A stretch of 42,468 bases of DNA from Deltaproteobacteria bacterium (lineage in GTDB: Bacteria; Desulfobacterota; Desulfobulbia; Desulfobulbales; VMSU01), in the NCBI GenBank assembly GCA_021782655.1, contig JAJXUT010000003.1, forward strand, positions 1 to 42,468. The letters run 5' to 3'. Below are positions 13,924 to 23,947 of the stretch, one piece after another. How positions within the stretch are numbered: position 1 is the first letter of the stretch; every line of letters starts with the position of its first letter. The position numbers and the translations under genes were made by a program. Under the pieces are notes generated by a model. The model was not told the DNA's origin. It did no database searches and saw only the letters and a list, made by a program, of their open reading frames with translations.

Positions 13924-15882
13924 GTGCTCGCCAAGGAAAAAATCGACCGCTACCTGGCTTACAACCGCAGCCGGATCCGCAAGGCGGTGCTGTTCAACGA
14001 GGAGCGCGCGGCCCTGCTCCTCAAAATCGTGCCCCTGCTCCTGCACGTAAACCAGCCGGATTTGCCTGGTTTTGTAGCCGACCCCGTCTGTCCTGCCGGC
14101 ATCGTGCGCTTCGATCCCCGGCAGATGATCTCGCCGCGCACCCTGGCCCGCTTCTTCCCTAAGTCCTCAATCCTAACCAACCCCAAGGCCCTGCCCCCGC
14201 CGGAACGCTGCCTGATCCAATCCCTGATGACCATCGGCAGCGTCGGCAGCGTCGCCCAGACCGAAAAATCGGATTGCGATTACTGGCTGGGACTCAACAA
14301 CCATGACTTTCCAGGCAATCAACTTGATCTGTTCGGCGAAAAATGCCGGAAGATCGAGGATTGGGCCCTGGAACGCGGCACCGAGATCCATCTCTTCCCC
14401 ATGGACATCGGCCAGACCAAGGCCAACAGCTTCGAGTCGCAGGCCGATGACGAATCGGCGGGCTCGTCGTTAAAGCTGCTCCTAAAAGATGAACTGTTCC
14501 GCACCCACATCCTGGTGGCGGGCAAGATGCCGCTCTGGTGGCTCATCCCCCCGGGTCTGACCGATAGCGGCTACCACGACTTCGTCCGCAACCTGACGGC
14601 CCAGGAGCAGCTCAACCTGGAGAGCTTCATCGACCTGGGCTACATCTCCGACATGCCCAAGGCCGAGGTCTTCGGCGCCTGTCTGTGGCAGATGAACAAG
14701 GCCTTGGACAGCCCCTTCAAGTCGGTGCTCAAGTTCGCCTACCTGGAACTGTTGATGAACGACCGCCAGGGAATGAACCTCTTCTCCGACCACATCAAAC
14801 AACTGGTCACCTTCCCCGAGGGCCTGCCTCCCGAGCAACGGCTGGCCATCGACGACATCGACCCCTACCTGCTGATGGCCAAAGAGCTGGTCGCCTTCTA
14901 CCAACAGCAGCAGCCGGGCCAGGGGCGCGACGAATTCATCCGCGCCTGCCTGCTGATGAAGACCCTGGAGGACTTGAAACCCAGTCAGGAGGAGAGCGAG
15001 GAGACCGCCCACATCCAGGCGGCGGCGGAACTAATCGGACGCTGGGGACTCCTGCCCGCCGACGCCGACCACTACTTAAACTTCCGCGACTGGAGCCATC
15101 AGGACAGGGTGGCGGCGGGTGGCCTGGTGCACCGTTACCTGGGCGACACCTACAAGCGCCTAAGCGGCTGGCGCACGGCGGTGACAGGCGACGGCCAACT
15201 CACCATCACCGAACAGGATATCGCCATCCTGGGCCGCAAGCTCTCCTCGTTCTACGCCAAAAAACCAAACAAGATCGAATTCATCCAGAGCCTGTCCCGC
15301 CAGATGATGTCCCAGTCCGATCTGATCCTGCACGGCGACCGTCAGGAGGGCAGGGATCTCTTCTTCGCCTACCAGGGCGAAGACGAGGAGACAGTCAAGA
15401 ACGACCCCCGGCGGCTGATTATCAGGCACGACGACCACCTGATCCGGCTCATCGTCTGGCTGATGATCAACGGCATCCTGACCCCCAAGACCCGCCTGCA
15501 TCCCGTCCGTACCGGCCTGGACATCGACCTGGGGGCGATCAACGGCCTCATCAGGGCCACCTCCGCCGCCCTGCCGCTCCAAAGGTTATCCCACATCCCG
15601 GCCAGCCAGCTCCTGGAAAAAGAGGTCATCATCAGCGCCCTGGCAGTGGTCAACTTCAACAAGGGGCCGGTGCGGGGGGCCAAGGCCATCCGCTCCTCCA
15701 TCATCTCAGCCAACAACTACGGAGAATACTTTCTCCATGATTACGACACCTTGTCGCAGTATAAAAACGCCCTGCGCCTGCTCCTGACCCGCCACGGGGT
15801 TAGCCGCTGGACCAACACTCTAAGCCTCTTCATCCCTCCCCAGCCGGAGCAGCACGCCCTGCAAGCCCTGCTGGACGGATAG
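13924..15882 (+). CDS. Class I adenylate cyclase (CyaA-type catalytic domain)
   Basis: GSVGSVAQTEKSDCDYWLGLN matches the class I cyclase GSxxSxxQxxxSDxDxW signature; IHLFPMDIGQTKANSF, GKMPLWWLIPPG, ACLWQMNKALDSPFKSVLKFAYLELLM. GTG start. Confidence 0.88.
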   Translation: MLAKEKIDRYLAYNRSRIRKAVLFNEERAALLLKIVPLLLHVNQPDLPGFVADPVCPAGIVRFDPRQMISPRTLARFFPKSSILTNPKALPPPERCLIQSLMTIGSVGSVAQTEKSDCDYWLGLNNHDFPGNQLDLFGEKCRKIEDWALERGTEIHLFPMDIGQTKANSFESQADDESAGSSLKLLLKDELFRTHILVAGKMPLWWLIPPGLTDSGYHDFVRNLTAQEQLNLESFIDLGYISDMPKAEVFGACLWQMNKALDSPFKSVLKFAYLELLMNDRQGMNLFSDHIKQLVTFPEGLPPEQRLAIDDIDPYLLMAKELVAFYQQQQPGQGRDEFIRACLLMKTLEDLKPSQEESEETAHIQAAAELIGRWGLLPADADHYLNFRDWSHQDRVAAGGLVHRYLGDTYKRLSGWRTAVTGDGQLTITEQDIAILGRKLSSFYAKKPNKIEFIQSLSRQMMSQSDLILHGDRQEGRDLFFAYQGEDEETVKNDPRRLIIRHDDHLIRLIVWLMINGILTPKTRLHPVRTGLDIDLGAINGLIRATSAALPLQRLSHIPASQLLEKEVIISALAVVNFNKGPVRGAKAIRSSIISANNYGEYFLHDYDTLSQYKNALRLLLTRHGVSRWTNTLSLFIPPQPEQHALQALLDG

Positions 15883-15894
15883 CGGGAGACGGCC

Positions 15895-16236
15895 ATGCAC
15901 GAGATGGGACTGGCGATGCGGATCGTGGAGATCGCCCTGGCCGAGACGGAAAAGGCCAAGGCCTCGCGGCTGTGCGAGGTGGAGGTGGAGGTGGGGGAAG
16001 TGGCCGGGGTGATGCGGGAAGCCCTGGAGTTCTGCCTCCCGGCCGCGGCCCGCGGCACCCTGGCCGAGCAGGCGCTCTTCACCATCATCGCCGTCCCCGG
16101 TCAGGGCCACTGCCAAGCCTGCCAGCGGCAGGTGGCGATCAGCGCCTTTCCCGCCCAATGCCCTAAGTGTGGCAGCTTCGGGGTGGCCATCACCGCCGGC
16201 ACCGAGCTTAGACTGCGATCCATCAACGTCGAGTAA
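15895..16236 (+). CDS. hypA: Hydrogenase nickel incorporation protein HypA
   Basis: MHEMGLAMRIVEIAL, two CxxC pairs (CQAC, CPKC), ~113 aa. Confidence 0.94.
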   Translation: MHEMGLAMRIVEIALAETEKAKASRLCEVEVEVGEVAGVMREALEFCLPAAARGTLAEQALFTIIAVPGQGHCQACQRQVAISAFPAQCPKCGSFGVAITAGTELRLRSINVE

Positions 16237-16240
16237 ACGT

Positions 16241-16377
16241 GCTGATCTCGCCCATGCGTTTGGCGAGAGGGCCATACCCCTGGCATCCCGAACGATCCCA
16301 ACCGTCCCGCAATTCTGGCCAATCCCCGCTGGTGCTGGACGGGGCCGCAGTTGCTCGGTCTTTTGCGACACCAGCAA
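16241..16377 (+). repeat. Degenerate copy D of the dispersed palindromic element, in the hypA-hypB spacer
   Basis: TGCGTTTGGCGAGAGGGCCATACCCC...GGGGCCGCAGTTGCTCGGTCTTTTGCGACACCAGCAA compared with family ends ...GCCGCAGCAGATCGGCCTTTTTGCGACGCCATCAA. Confidence 0.6.
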
Positions 16378-16403
16378 ACGTCAACGACAAGGAGTAAAGA
16401 AGC

Positions 16404-17147
16404 ATGTGCGATTCCTGCCACTGCGGGGAGGCGGCGGAGGCGACCATCGCCATCCCCGGCCAGCCCCACGGCCACCAGCACCAGACCCGGAAGATCGTGG
16501 TGGAGCACGAGCTGCTGGCCCAAAACGACCACCAGGGGGAGGCCAACCGCCAGTTCTTTGCCGAACAAAAGATCCTGGCCCTAAACCTAGTCAGCTCACC
16601 GGGCTCCGGCAAGACCTCAATCCTGGAACGCACCCTGAAAACCCTGGGCCCGGAAATCGCCACCAGCGTCATCGAGGGCGACCAGCAGACCATGCGCGAC
16701 GCAGAACGCATCAGCGCCGCCGGGGCGCCGGTGGTGCAGGTGAACACCGGAGCCGGCTGCCACCTCGACGCCGAGATGATCCGCCGGGCCCTGGCCCGGC
16801 TGCCGCCCAAGCCCCACTCCCTACTGTTCATCGAAAACGTCGGCAACCTGGTCTGCCCAGCCCTCTTCGACCTGGGGGAACACGCCAAGGTGGCGATCAT
16901 CAGCGTCACCGAGGGCGAGGACAAGCCCCAGAAATACCCCCACATGTTCCGGGCCGCCTCGCTCTGCCTGCTCAACAAGATCGACCTCCTGCCCCACCTC
17001 GACTTCGACCTTGAGCTGTGCAAGACCCTGGCCCGTCAGGTCAACCCCCGGCTGACCTTCCTCGAGCTTTCGGCCAAGAGCGGCGAGGGCTTCGCGGCCT
17101 GGCTCCAATGGCTACGGGACACCTTTAATGCCAGCCACTGCCATTAA
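16404..17147 (+). CDS. hypB: Hydrogenase nickel incorporation GTPase HypB
   Basis: MCDSCHCG N-terminal Cys motif, His-rich stretch, SSPGSGKTSILERTL P-loop, ENVGNLVCPALFDLGE. Confidence 0.95.
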   Translation: MCDSCHCGEAAEATIAIPGQPHGHQHQTRKIVVEHELLAQNDHQGEANRQFFAEQKILALNLVSSPGSGKTSILERTLKTLGPEIATSVIEGDQQTMRDAERISAAGAPVVQVNTGAGCHLDAEMIRRALARLPPKPHSLLFIENVGNLVCPALFDLGEHAKVAIISVTEGEDKPQKYPHMFRAASLCLLNKIDLLPHLDFDLELCKTLARQVNPRLTFLELSAKSGEGFAAWLQWLRDTFNASHCH

Positions 17148-17159
17148 GGGCAGAGGGCC

Positions 17160-19484
17160 ATGCCCCGCCGCCTGATCACCGTCCAGGGCCTCGTCCAGGG
17201 GGTGGGGTTCCGGCCCTTCGTCTATCGCCTGGCCACGGCCCGCCGCCTCACCGGCCTGGTGGCCAACACCGGCGGCGGGGTACGGATCGAGGCCCAGGGG
17301 CCGGAGGAGTCCCTGGCCGGATTCGCCCGCGCCATCAAGGAGGAGGCCCCACCCCAATCCACCATCACCGGACTTAACCAAGCCGACCTGCCGCTTACGG
17401 AAGAAACCGCCTTCCGCATCGTCCCCTCCGACCCGGTCGGGCCCGCCGCCACCCTGGTCGCCCCCGACCTCCGCACCTGCGACGACTGCCTGGGGGAGCT
17501 GTTCGAGCCCAGCAACCGGCGCTACCGCTACCCGTTCATCAACTGCACCAACTGCGGCCCCCGCTTCACCATCATCACCGCCATCCCCTACGACCGGCAG
17601 GCGACCACCATGCGGCAATTCCGCATGTGCCCCGCCTGCCGCCGGGAGTACGAAGACCCGGCCAACCGACGCTTTCACGCCCAGCCCAACGCCTGCCCGG
17701 ACTGCGGGCCAAGGGTCTGGCTCTGCGGCCCGGACGGGGAGTCTCTGCCGGGGGAGGCATTCGCTGCCAGCGCCCGCCTCCTGGCCCAAGGCCGGATCCT
17801 GGCCGTCAAGGGGCTGGGCGGCTTTCATCTGGCGGCCGATCCGACAAACGGAGCGGCGGTGGCGGAACTGCGGCGCCGCAAGGGCCGGCCCCACAAGCCG
17901 CTGGCCCTGATGGTGGCCGATCTAAAGGCGGCCGAGGCCCTCTGCCATCTCTCCCCCGCCGCCCGCGACCTGCTCCTTTCGCCCCCGCGGCCCATCGTGC
18001 TCATCCCCAAAAGGGCCGACGCCCCAGTCAGCCCGGAGGTGGCCCCAGGGGTGAACGAACTGGGGCTGATGCTGCCCTACACCCCCCTCCACCACCTGCT
18101 TCTCGACGCCTTTGGCCGGCCCCTGGTGATGACCAGCGCCAACCTGAGCGACGAGCCCCTGTGCCGAGAAAACCAGGAGGCCCTGGCCCGCCTGGCGGGC
18201 ATCGCCGATTTCTTTCTGCTGCACGACCGCGAAATCGCCCACCTGGCCGACGATTCGGTGCTCATCCCCGGCCCCGAACGTCGTCCGCATCCGCTGCGCC
18301 GGGCCCGGGGCCTGGCGCCGGCGCCCATTCCCCTGGCGGAGTCTGGACCTAATGTGCTGGCGGTGGGCGGGGAGCTAAAAAACGCCGTCTGCTTGGCAAA
18401 AGACGACCTGGCCCTGGTCAGCCCCCACCTGGGGGATCTGAAAAATCTGGCTGCCCACCGTTTATTCGCCGAATCCATCCGCCACCTCCTAAACATCTTC
18501 GACGGCCGGCCGGAGCTGATCGTCTGCGACCTGCACCCGAATTACCTCTCCAGCCAATGGGCGCGGCAGAACACCGGCTGGCCGGTGCTGGCGGCGCAAC
18601 ACCACCACGCCCATCTGGTCTCCTGCCTGGCGGAAAACCGGCACCCCGGCCCGGCCATCGGGGTCATCCTGGACGGCACCGGCCTGGGCGAGGACGGCGG
18701 CATCTGGGGTGGCGAGGTGCTGATCGGCTCGGCTTACGGCTATACCCGCTACGCCCACCTGGAGCCCCTGCCCCTGCCCGGCGGCGAGCAGGCCATCCGT
18801 GAGCCCTGGCGGACGGCGGTGGGCTATCTCGTCCACGTCTTCGGCCCCAACCCGCCCCAGCTCGACTTCCTGGCCAGCCACGACTGGCGGCCGGTGGCAG
18901 AGATCGCCCAGCGGCCCCGGCTCTCGCCCGCCACCACCAGCGGCGGACGCCTATTCGACGCCGTGGCCGCCATGACCGGCGGGCGCCAGATCATCTCCTA
19001 CGAGGGCCAGGCAGCCATCGAGCTGATGGCCGCCGCCGGCCCCAGCCCCCTGGCCAACGATGACGACTACCAGCTTGACTTGAGCGGACTAGCCGCCACC
19101 CGGATCCTGCCAATCGGCCCCTTGATCCGCCAGGTGGTGGCCGACCTAAAGGCCGGGGCCAAGCTTCCCGCCATCAGCCGCCGCTTCCACGCCACCCTGA
19201 TTAAGATGCTGGCCCAGGCCGTCCGCCTGGCCTCGGCCCACTGCGGGCTCGCCACCGTCGCCCTCTCCGGCGGGGTGTTCGCCAACTCCCTGCTCCGGGA
19301 GGGCCTAAGCCGAGTTCTGGCCCGGGAAGGGTTCACGGTGCTCAACCACTCCCTGCTGCCCGCCGGAGACGGCGGACTCTCCCTCGGCCAGGCCATGATC
19401 GGCCGAGCGCATCTGTTAACCGCCAGGAAACAGGCAGCAAACCAACCTGGTTCAATCAACGCTGATGGCCTCGCCCAACGGTAG
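17160..19484 (+). CDS. hypF: Carbamoyltransferase HypF (hydrogenase maturation)
   Basis: Acylphosphatase N-terminus VQGLVQGVGFRPFVYRLA, CDDCLGELFEPSNRRYRYPFINCTNCGPRFTI zinc motif, HHHAH motif; last ~8 residues and stop fall in repeat copy C. Confidence 0.95.
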   Translation: MPRRLITVQGLVQGVGFRPFVYRLATARRLTGLVANTGGGVRIEAQGPEESLAGFARAIKEEAPPQSTITGLNQADLPLTEETAFRIVPSDPVGPAATLVAPDLRTCDDCLGELFEPSNRRYRYPFINCTNCGPRFTIITAIPYDRQATTMRQFRMCPACRREYEDPANRRFHAQPNACPDCGPRVWLCGPDGESLPGEAFAASARLLAQGRILAVKGLGGFHLAADPTNGAAVAELRRRKGRPHKPLALMVADLKAAEALCHLSPAARDLLLSPPRPIVLIPKRADAPVSPEVAPGVNELGLMLPYTPLHHLLLDAFGRPLVMTSANLSDEPLCRENQEALARLAGIADFFLLHDREIAHLADDSVLIPGPERRPHPLRRARGLAPAPIPLAESGPNVLAVGGELKNAVCLAKDDLALVSPHLGDLKNLAAHRLFAESIRHLLNIFDGRPELIVCDLHPNYLSSQWARQNTGWPVLAAQHHHAHLVSCLAENRHPGPAIGVILDGTGLGEDGGIWGGEVLIGSAYGYTRYAHLEPLPLPGGEQAIREPWRTAVGYLVHVFGPNPPQLDFLASHDWRPVAEIAQRPRLSPATTSGGRLFDAVAAMTGGRQIISYEGQAAIELMAAAGPSPLANDDDYQLDLSGLAATRILPIGPLIRQVVADLKAGAKLPAISRRFHATLIKMLAQAVRLASAHCGLATVALSGGVFANSLLREGLSRVLAREGFTVLNHSLLPAGDGGLSLGQAMIGRAHLLTARKQAANQPGSINADGLAQR

Positions 19485-19592
19485 CCGATGGCTAAGCAAA
19501 GGGGCCGACAGGCCAGGCGCGGGGCGCGCTTGACGGCCGAACGAGCCAAACCGCCCCGCGCCGCAGCAGATCGAATTTTTGCGACGCCATCA
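19463..19592 (+). repeat. Dispersed palindromic intergenic element, copy C
   Basis: TGATGGCCTCGCCCAACGGTAGCCGATGGCTAAGCAAAGGGGCCGACAGGCCAGGCGCGGGGCGCGC...GAACGAGCCAAACCGCCCCGCGCCGCAGCAGATCGAATTTTTGCGACGCCATCAA. Confidence 0.85.
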
Positions 19593-19688
19593 ACACTTGA
19601 CAGCATCTAGAAAGTAGCTTACCTAACCCAGACCTTTAGTCTCACGCCAGCCACTCCCTGTCGCGAACCGTCATCCGGGAGGAAAGAC

Positions 19689-20846
19689 ATGCCCCGCCCA
19701 CCGGTGAAAATCATAGCCCTGCTCCTGGCCAGTCTCCTGTTCGCCAACTGCTCGCGGCCTCCCGAGACCCAGGTCGCCAAGCGGCCCCCCCGGGCGGTGG
19801 AGGTCGAGGAGGCCCGGCCCGCGCCGCTCGTGGACGAGCTTCCCATCACCGGCACCCTCAGCCCCAAATTCGAGGCCGAGGTCAAGACCCAGATCCCTGG
19901 CTTGATCGAGGAGGTCTATGTCCGGGAGTGGGTCAAGGTGCATAAGGGCCAGCCGCTAGCCAAGATCAACGCCGCCGAGACCGCCGCCGCCGCCCAGCGG
20001 GCCAAGGCGACCTGGTCAGCGGCCCGGGCCGCCCTGGCCCAGGCCCAGGCCGAAGGCGAGCAGGCCGAACGGGAACGGCAACGCACCCAGGAACTGAAGG
20101 AGGCCGGGCTCGCCACCCGCAAGCAGGCCGACGACGCCACCAGCGCCGCCCTGGCGGCCACCGCCCGGACCGCCACCGCCCAGGATCAGGCCCAGGCGGC
20201 GGAGGAGGAGTGGCGGCAGGCCCAGGCCCGGCTGGCCAAGGCCCTGGTGCTCTCGCCCTTGGACGGGGTGGTGGCCCAGCGCCACGTCAACGTCGGCGAC
20301 CTGGCCAGCGACGCCTCCTCGGCCAAGCCGATCTTCGTCATCGTCGACAATCGCCTCCTAGACCTCACCGCCACCGTTCCCTCCTCGTCCCAGGCCCAGG
20401 TGGCCACCGGCCAGGAAATCGTCTTCCACACCGAGGCCCTGCCGGGCCAAACCTTCCACGGCCAGGTGGCCTACATCAACCCCAGGCTCGAACTCGCCGA
20501 CCGCTCCCTCCGGCTGGTGGCCCAGGTCAACAACGGCGACGGCCCCTTGAAGGGCGGGATGTTCGTGAGCGGGCAGCTGATCGTGGATCGGCGCCCCGCA
20601 GTGCTACAAGTGCCCCGCTCCGCCCTCGACAACTGGGAGATGGCCAAGGGCCGCGCCAGCCTGCTAGTGATCGAGGGCGGCCTCGCCCGCCGCCGGCAGG
20701 TGACCACCGGCCAGATGGCGGGCGACCAGGTCGAGATCCGCTCCGGGCTCGCGCCCGGCGAGCCTTACGTGCCCAGAGGCGGCTTCACCCTAAAGGACGG
20801 CGACCCGGTGCGGGTCGTCTCCCCCCTCCCGAACCAGAACCCGTGA
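19689..20846 (+). CDS. RND efflux periplasmic adaptor (HlyD/MFP family)
   Basis: N-terminal signal sequence, ELPITGTLSPKFEAEVKTQIPGLIEEVYVREWVKVHKGQPLAKI, coiled coil, ALVLSPLDGVVAQRHVNVGDLA. Confidence 0.92.
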   Translation: MPRPPVKIIALLLASLLFANCSRPPETQVAKRPPRAVEVEEARPAPLVDELPITGTLSPKFEAEVKTQIPGLIEEVYVREWVKVHKGQPLAKINAAETAAAAQRAKATWSAARAALAQAQAEGEQAERERQRTQELKEAGLATRKQADDATSAALAATARTATAQDQAQAAEEEWRQAQARLAKALVLSPLDGVVAQRHVNVGDLASDASSAKPIFVIVDNRLLDLTATVPSSSQAQVATGQEIVFHTEALPGQTFHGQVAYINPRLELADRSLRLVAQVNNGDGPLKGGMFVSGQLIVDRRPAVLQVPRSALDNWEMAKGRASLLVIEGGLARRRQVTTGQMAGDQVEIRSGLAPGEPYVPRGGFTLKDGDPVRVVSPLPNQNP

Positions 20847-23800
20847 TCCTCTCCGATCTCTCCATCCGCCGTCCGGTGCTGGCGGCGGTGATGATGCTGG
20901 CCCTGATGACCTTTGGCATCTTCTCCTACCGGCGGCTGTCGGTGGAGATGTTCCCCAACGTCGAGATCCCGGTGATCTCCATCATCACCAAGTACCCCGG
21001 CGCCTCCCCAGAGACGGTGGAACGCGAGGTGTCCAAGCCCATCGAGGAGGCGGTGAACCAGGTGGCGGGCATCAAGCACGTCCTCTCCTACTCCCGGGAG
21101 GGGGTATCAACAGTGGTGGCCCAGTTCCGGCTGGAGGAGAAGCTAAACGACGTGGCCCAGGAGGCGCGGGCCAAGATCAGCTCCATCCGCGGCCAGTTGC
21201 CGGATACGGTCAAGGAGCCAATCATCCAGAAGCTCGACTTCAACGCCATGCCGGTGGCCGCCCTGGCCGTCCAATCCCAGACGATGCCCGTCCGCGAACT
21301 GACCACCCTGGTGGACAAAAAAATCAGGAAGCGCTTCGAGAGCCTGGCCGGGGTGGGCAAGGTGGACATGGTGGGGGGCCGGAAACGGGAGGTGGAGGTG
21401 GCGGTCGATCCCGTGCGCCTGGAGGCCATCGGCCTGGGGGTGAACGACCTGGTGGGCGCCATCCAGGGCGAGAACGCCAACACCCCACTCGGACGCCTGA
21501 CCAAGGGGGCGAACGAATACCCCCTGCGCATCGAAGGCAAGCCCAAACGGGTCTCAGACTACGCCGGCATCACCGTGGCCGAGCGCGGCGGCCGGCCCGT
21601 TACCCTCTCGGCGGTGGCCTCGGTGCGGGACGGGGTCGAGGAGGAGCGGCGCCTGGCCCTGGTCAACGGCGAGAGGGCCATCGGGCTGGACATCTACAAG
21701 CAGTCCGGCGCCAACCAGGTGCAGGTGGTGGACACGGTGCGCCAGATGATGCGCCAGATAGAGGCAGAGCTGCCCAGCGGGGTCAAGATCTCCCTGGTGC
21801 GGGACGGCTCGATCATGACCCGCGAGTCGCTGGCCGATGTCCAGGAGACCCTGGTCATCGGCGGCATCCTGACCGTGGTCATCGTCTTCTGCTTCATCAA
21901 CTCCTGGCGCTCCACGGTCATCACCGGAGTCACCCTGCCGATCTCGGTGGTCTCCTCCTTCATCATTATGAACGTCCTGGGCATGACCCTAAACGTCATG
22001 ACCCTGATGGCCCTGTCGCTGGCCATCGGGATGCTGATCGACGACGCCATCGTGGTGCGGGAGAACATCGTCCGCCATCTGGAGCACGGCAAGGATCATC
22101 TGGAGGCGGCCCGCTTCGGCACCGCCGAGATCGGACTGGCGGTCTTCGCCACCACCATGTCGGTGATTGCGGTCTTCGTGCCGGTGGCCTACATGCGGGG
22201 CATCGTCGGGCGCTTCTTCTTCCCCTTCGGGGTGACGGTGTCCTTTGCGGTGCTGGTCTCGCTCCTGGTCTCCTTCACCCTGGATCCCATGCTCTCCTCC
22301 CGCTGGCATGACCCGGCGATCGGCGCCCGGGGCCGGCGCCGGGGCCTGGCCCGCGGGCTTGAGTCCTTCAACGACTGGTTCGACCACGCCGCCGACCGCT
22401 ACCGGGTGGCCATCGGCTGGGCCCTCGACCACCGCAAGACGGTGCTACTCTCGGCGCTGACGGCCTTTGTCGGCGGCATTTTCATCTTCGGCAGCCTGGA
22501 GTCCTCCTTCATGGCCACCGAGGACCGCGCCGAGTTTCAGGTCGCCTTCCAGACCAGCCCGGACAGCTCTATTACGGAGACCAAGCTCAAACTAAACCAG
22601 ATCCTTAAGGCCCTGGCCGGCATCCCGGAGATCGACCACACCTACGCCACCATCGGGGCCGGAGACAACGGCACGGTGCGCGACGGCCTGGTCTACGTCA
22701 AACTCACCGACAAAAGGTACCGCCACCGCAGCCAGTTGCAGATCCAGCGCCAGGTGCGGCAGCGGCTGGCGGGCATCGCCGGGATCACCATCTCCATCGA
22801 GGTGGTGGGCAGCATGGGCGGCGCCAAGCCCCTAAACGCCGACCTCAAGGGCGACGACCTGGGGCGCCTGAAACTCCTGGCCGGACAGCTCAAGGACAAG
22901 CTGCGCCAGGTGCCGGGGATCGTGGATGTCTCGGCCTCGCTGGAGCACGACACCCCCGAATACCGGCTGACGGTGGACCGGGAGCGGGCGGTGAGCGCCG
23001 GGGTGGACTCGCGGCTCATCACCAGCACCCTCTCTCGGCTGGTGGGCGGGGAGGCGATCAGCACCTTCGAGGACGAGGACGGGGACGCGGTGGACGTGCG
23101 GCTCAGACTGCCCGAAAACCGGCGTCAGAACCCCTACCAGGCGCAAGGACTCAAGCTCTCGGTGGCGGACGGCCAGGGGGGGACGAAGCTGGTGCCGCTG
23201 GCCGCCATCACCAGCCTGGCCTCGGACAGCACCCCCTCGGCCATCAACCGCCGCGATCTCTCCCGGCTGGTGACGGTGAGCGCCAACCTGGATGGCCTGC
23301 CCATCGGCACGGCGGTAAAAAGGGTCATGTCCGCAGCCCAGACCCTCAACCTGCCGCCCGGCTACTCGGTCAGCTTCTCGGGCGAGGCCGAGGACATGGC
23401 CGAGTCCTTCGGCTACATGGGCGAATCCCTGATCCTGGCGGTGATCTTCGTCTATCTCATCCTGGCGGCCCAGTTCGAGTCCTTCCTGGAGCCCCTGGCG
23501 ATCATGCTCTCCCTGCCGCTTTCCATCGTCGGTATGGCCGGGATGCTGAAAATCACCGGCGACACCATCAACATCATGAGCCTGATCGGGCTGATCATGC
23601 TCATGGGCCTAGTCACCAAGAACGCCATCCTGCTGGTGGACTACGCCAAGGTCTTGCAAAAACGCGACCGCCTGCCCCGGCGACAGGCGGTAATCGAGGC
23701 GGGCCGGGTGCGACTCAGGCCGATCGTCATGACCACCCTGGCCATGATCTTCGGGATGCTGCCCCTCTTCTTCGCCCTGGGCTCCGGGGCCGAGATGCGG

Positions 23801-23947
23801 GCCCCCATGGCCCGGGCGGTGGTGGGCGGGCTCCTGACCTCCTCGCTCCTCACCCTCCTGGTGGTGCCGGTAATGTACACCTGCATGGACGACCTGGGGG
23901 CTTGGCTGAGACGCGCCTGGCAGGGCACGGGGGGCAGCGGACGATGA
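20843..23947 (+). CDS. RND-type efflux transporter permease (AcrB/HAE family)
   Basis: MILSDLSIRRPVLAAVMMLALMTFGIFSYRRLSVEMFPNVEIPVISIITKYPGASPETVEREVSKPIEEAVN...; GTG start at 20843 overlapping the adaptor stop (GTGA). Confidence 0.94.
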   Translation: MILSDLSIRRPVLAAVMMLALMTFGIFSYRRLSVEMFPNVEIPVISIITKYPGASPETVEREVSKPIEEAVNQVAGIKHVLSYSREGVSTVVAQFRLEEKLNDVAQEARAKISSIRGQLPDTVKEPIIQKLDFNAMPVAALAVQSQTMPVRELTTLVDKKIRKRFESLAGVGKVDMVGGRKREVEVAVDPVRLEAIGLGVNDLVGAIQGENANTPLGRLTKGANEYPLRIEGKPKRVSDYAGITVAERGGRPVTLSAVASVRDGVEEERRLALVNGERAIGLDIYKQSGANQVQVVDTVRQMMRQIEAELPSGVKISLVRDGSIMTRESLADVQETLVIGGILTVVIVFCFINSWRSTVITGVTLPISVVSSFIIMNVLGMTLNVMTLMALSLAIGMLIDDAIVVRENIVRHLEHGKDHLEAARFGTAEIGLAVFATTMSVIAVFVPVAYMRGIVGRFFFPFGVTVSFAVLVSLLVSFTLDPMLSSRWHDPAIGARGRRRGLARGLESFNDWFDHAADRYRVAIGWALDHRKTVLLSALTAFVGGIFIFGSLESSFMATEDRAEFQVAFQTSPDSSITETKLKLNQILKALAGIPEIDHTYATIGAGDNGTVRDGLVYVKLTDKRYRHRSQLQIQRQVRQRLAGIAGITISIEVVGSMGGAKPLNADLKGDDLGRLKLLAGQLKDKLRQVPGIVDVSASLEHDTPEYRLTVDRERAVSAGVDSRLITSTLSRLVGGEAISTFEDEDGDAVDVRLRLPENRRQNPYQAQGLKLSVADGQGGTKLVPLAAITSLASDSTPSAINRRDLSRLVTVSANLDGLPIGTAVKRVMSAAQTLNLPPGYSVSFSGEAEDMAESFGYMGESLILAVIFVYLILAAQFESFLEPLAIMLSLPLSIVGMAGMLKITGDTINIMSLIGLIMLMGLVTKNAILLVDYAKVLQKRDRLPRRQAVIEAGRVRLRPIVMTTLAMIFGMLPLFFALGSGAEMRAPMARAVVGGLLTSSLLTLLVVPVMYTCMDDLGAWLRRAWQGTGGSGR

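Noticed and set aside
20210-20842. N-terminal 211-residue extension of the RND permease ORF
   Set aside because: It is the +1 frame of the adaptor gene; the family N-terminus MILSDLSIRRPVLA begins at GTG 20843.
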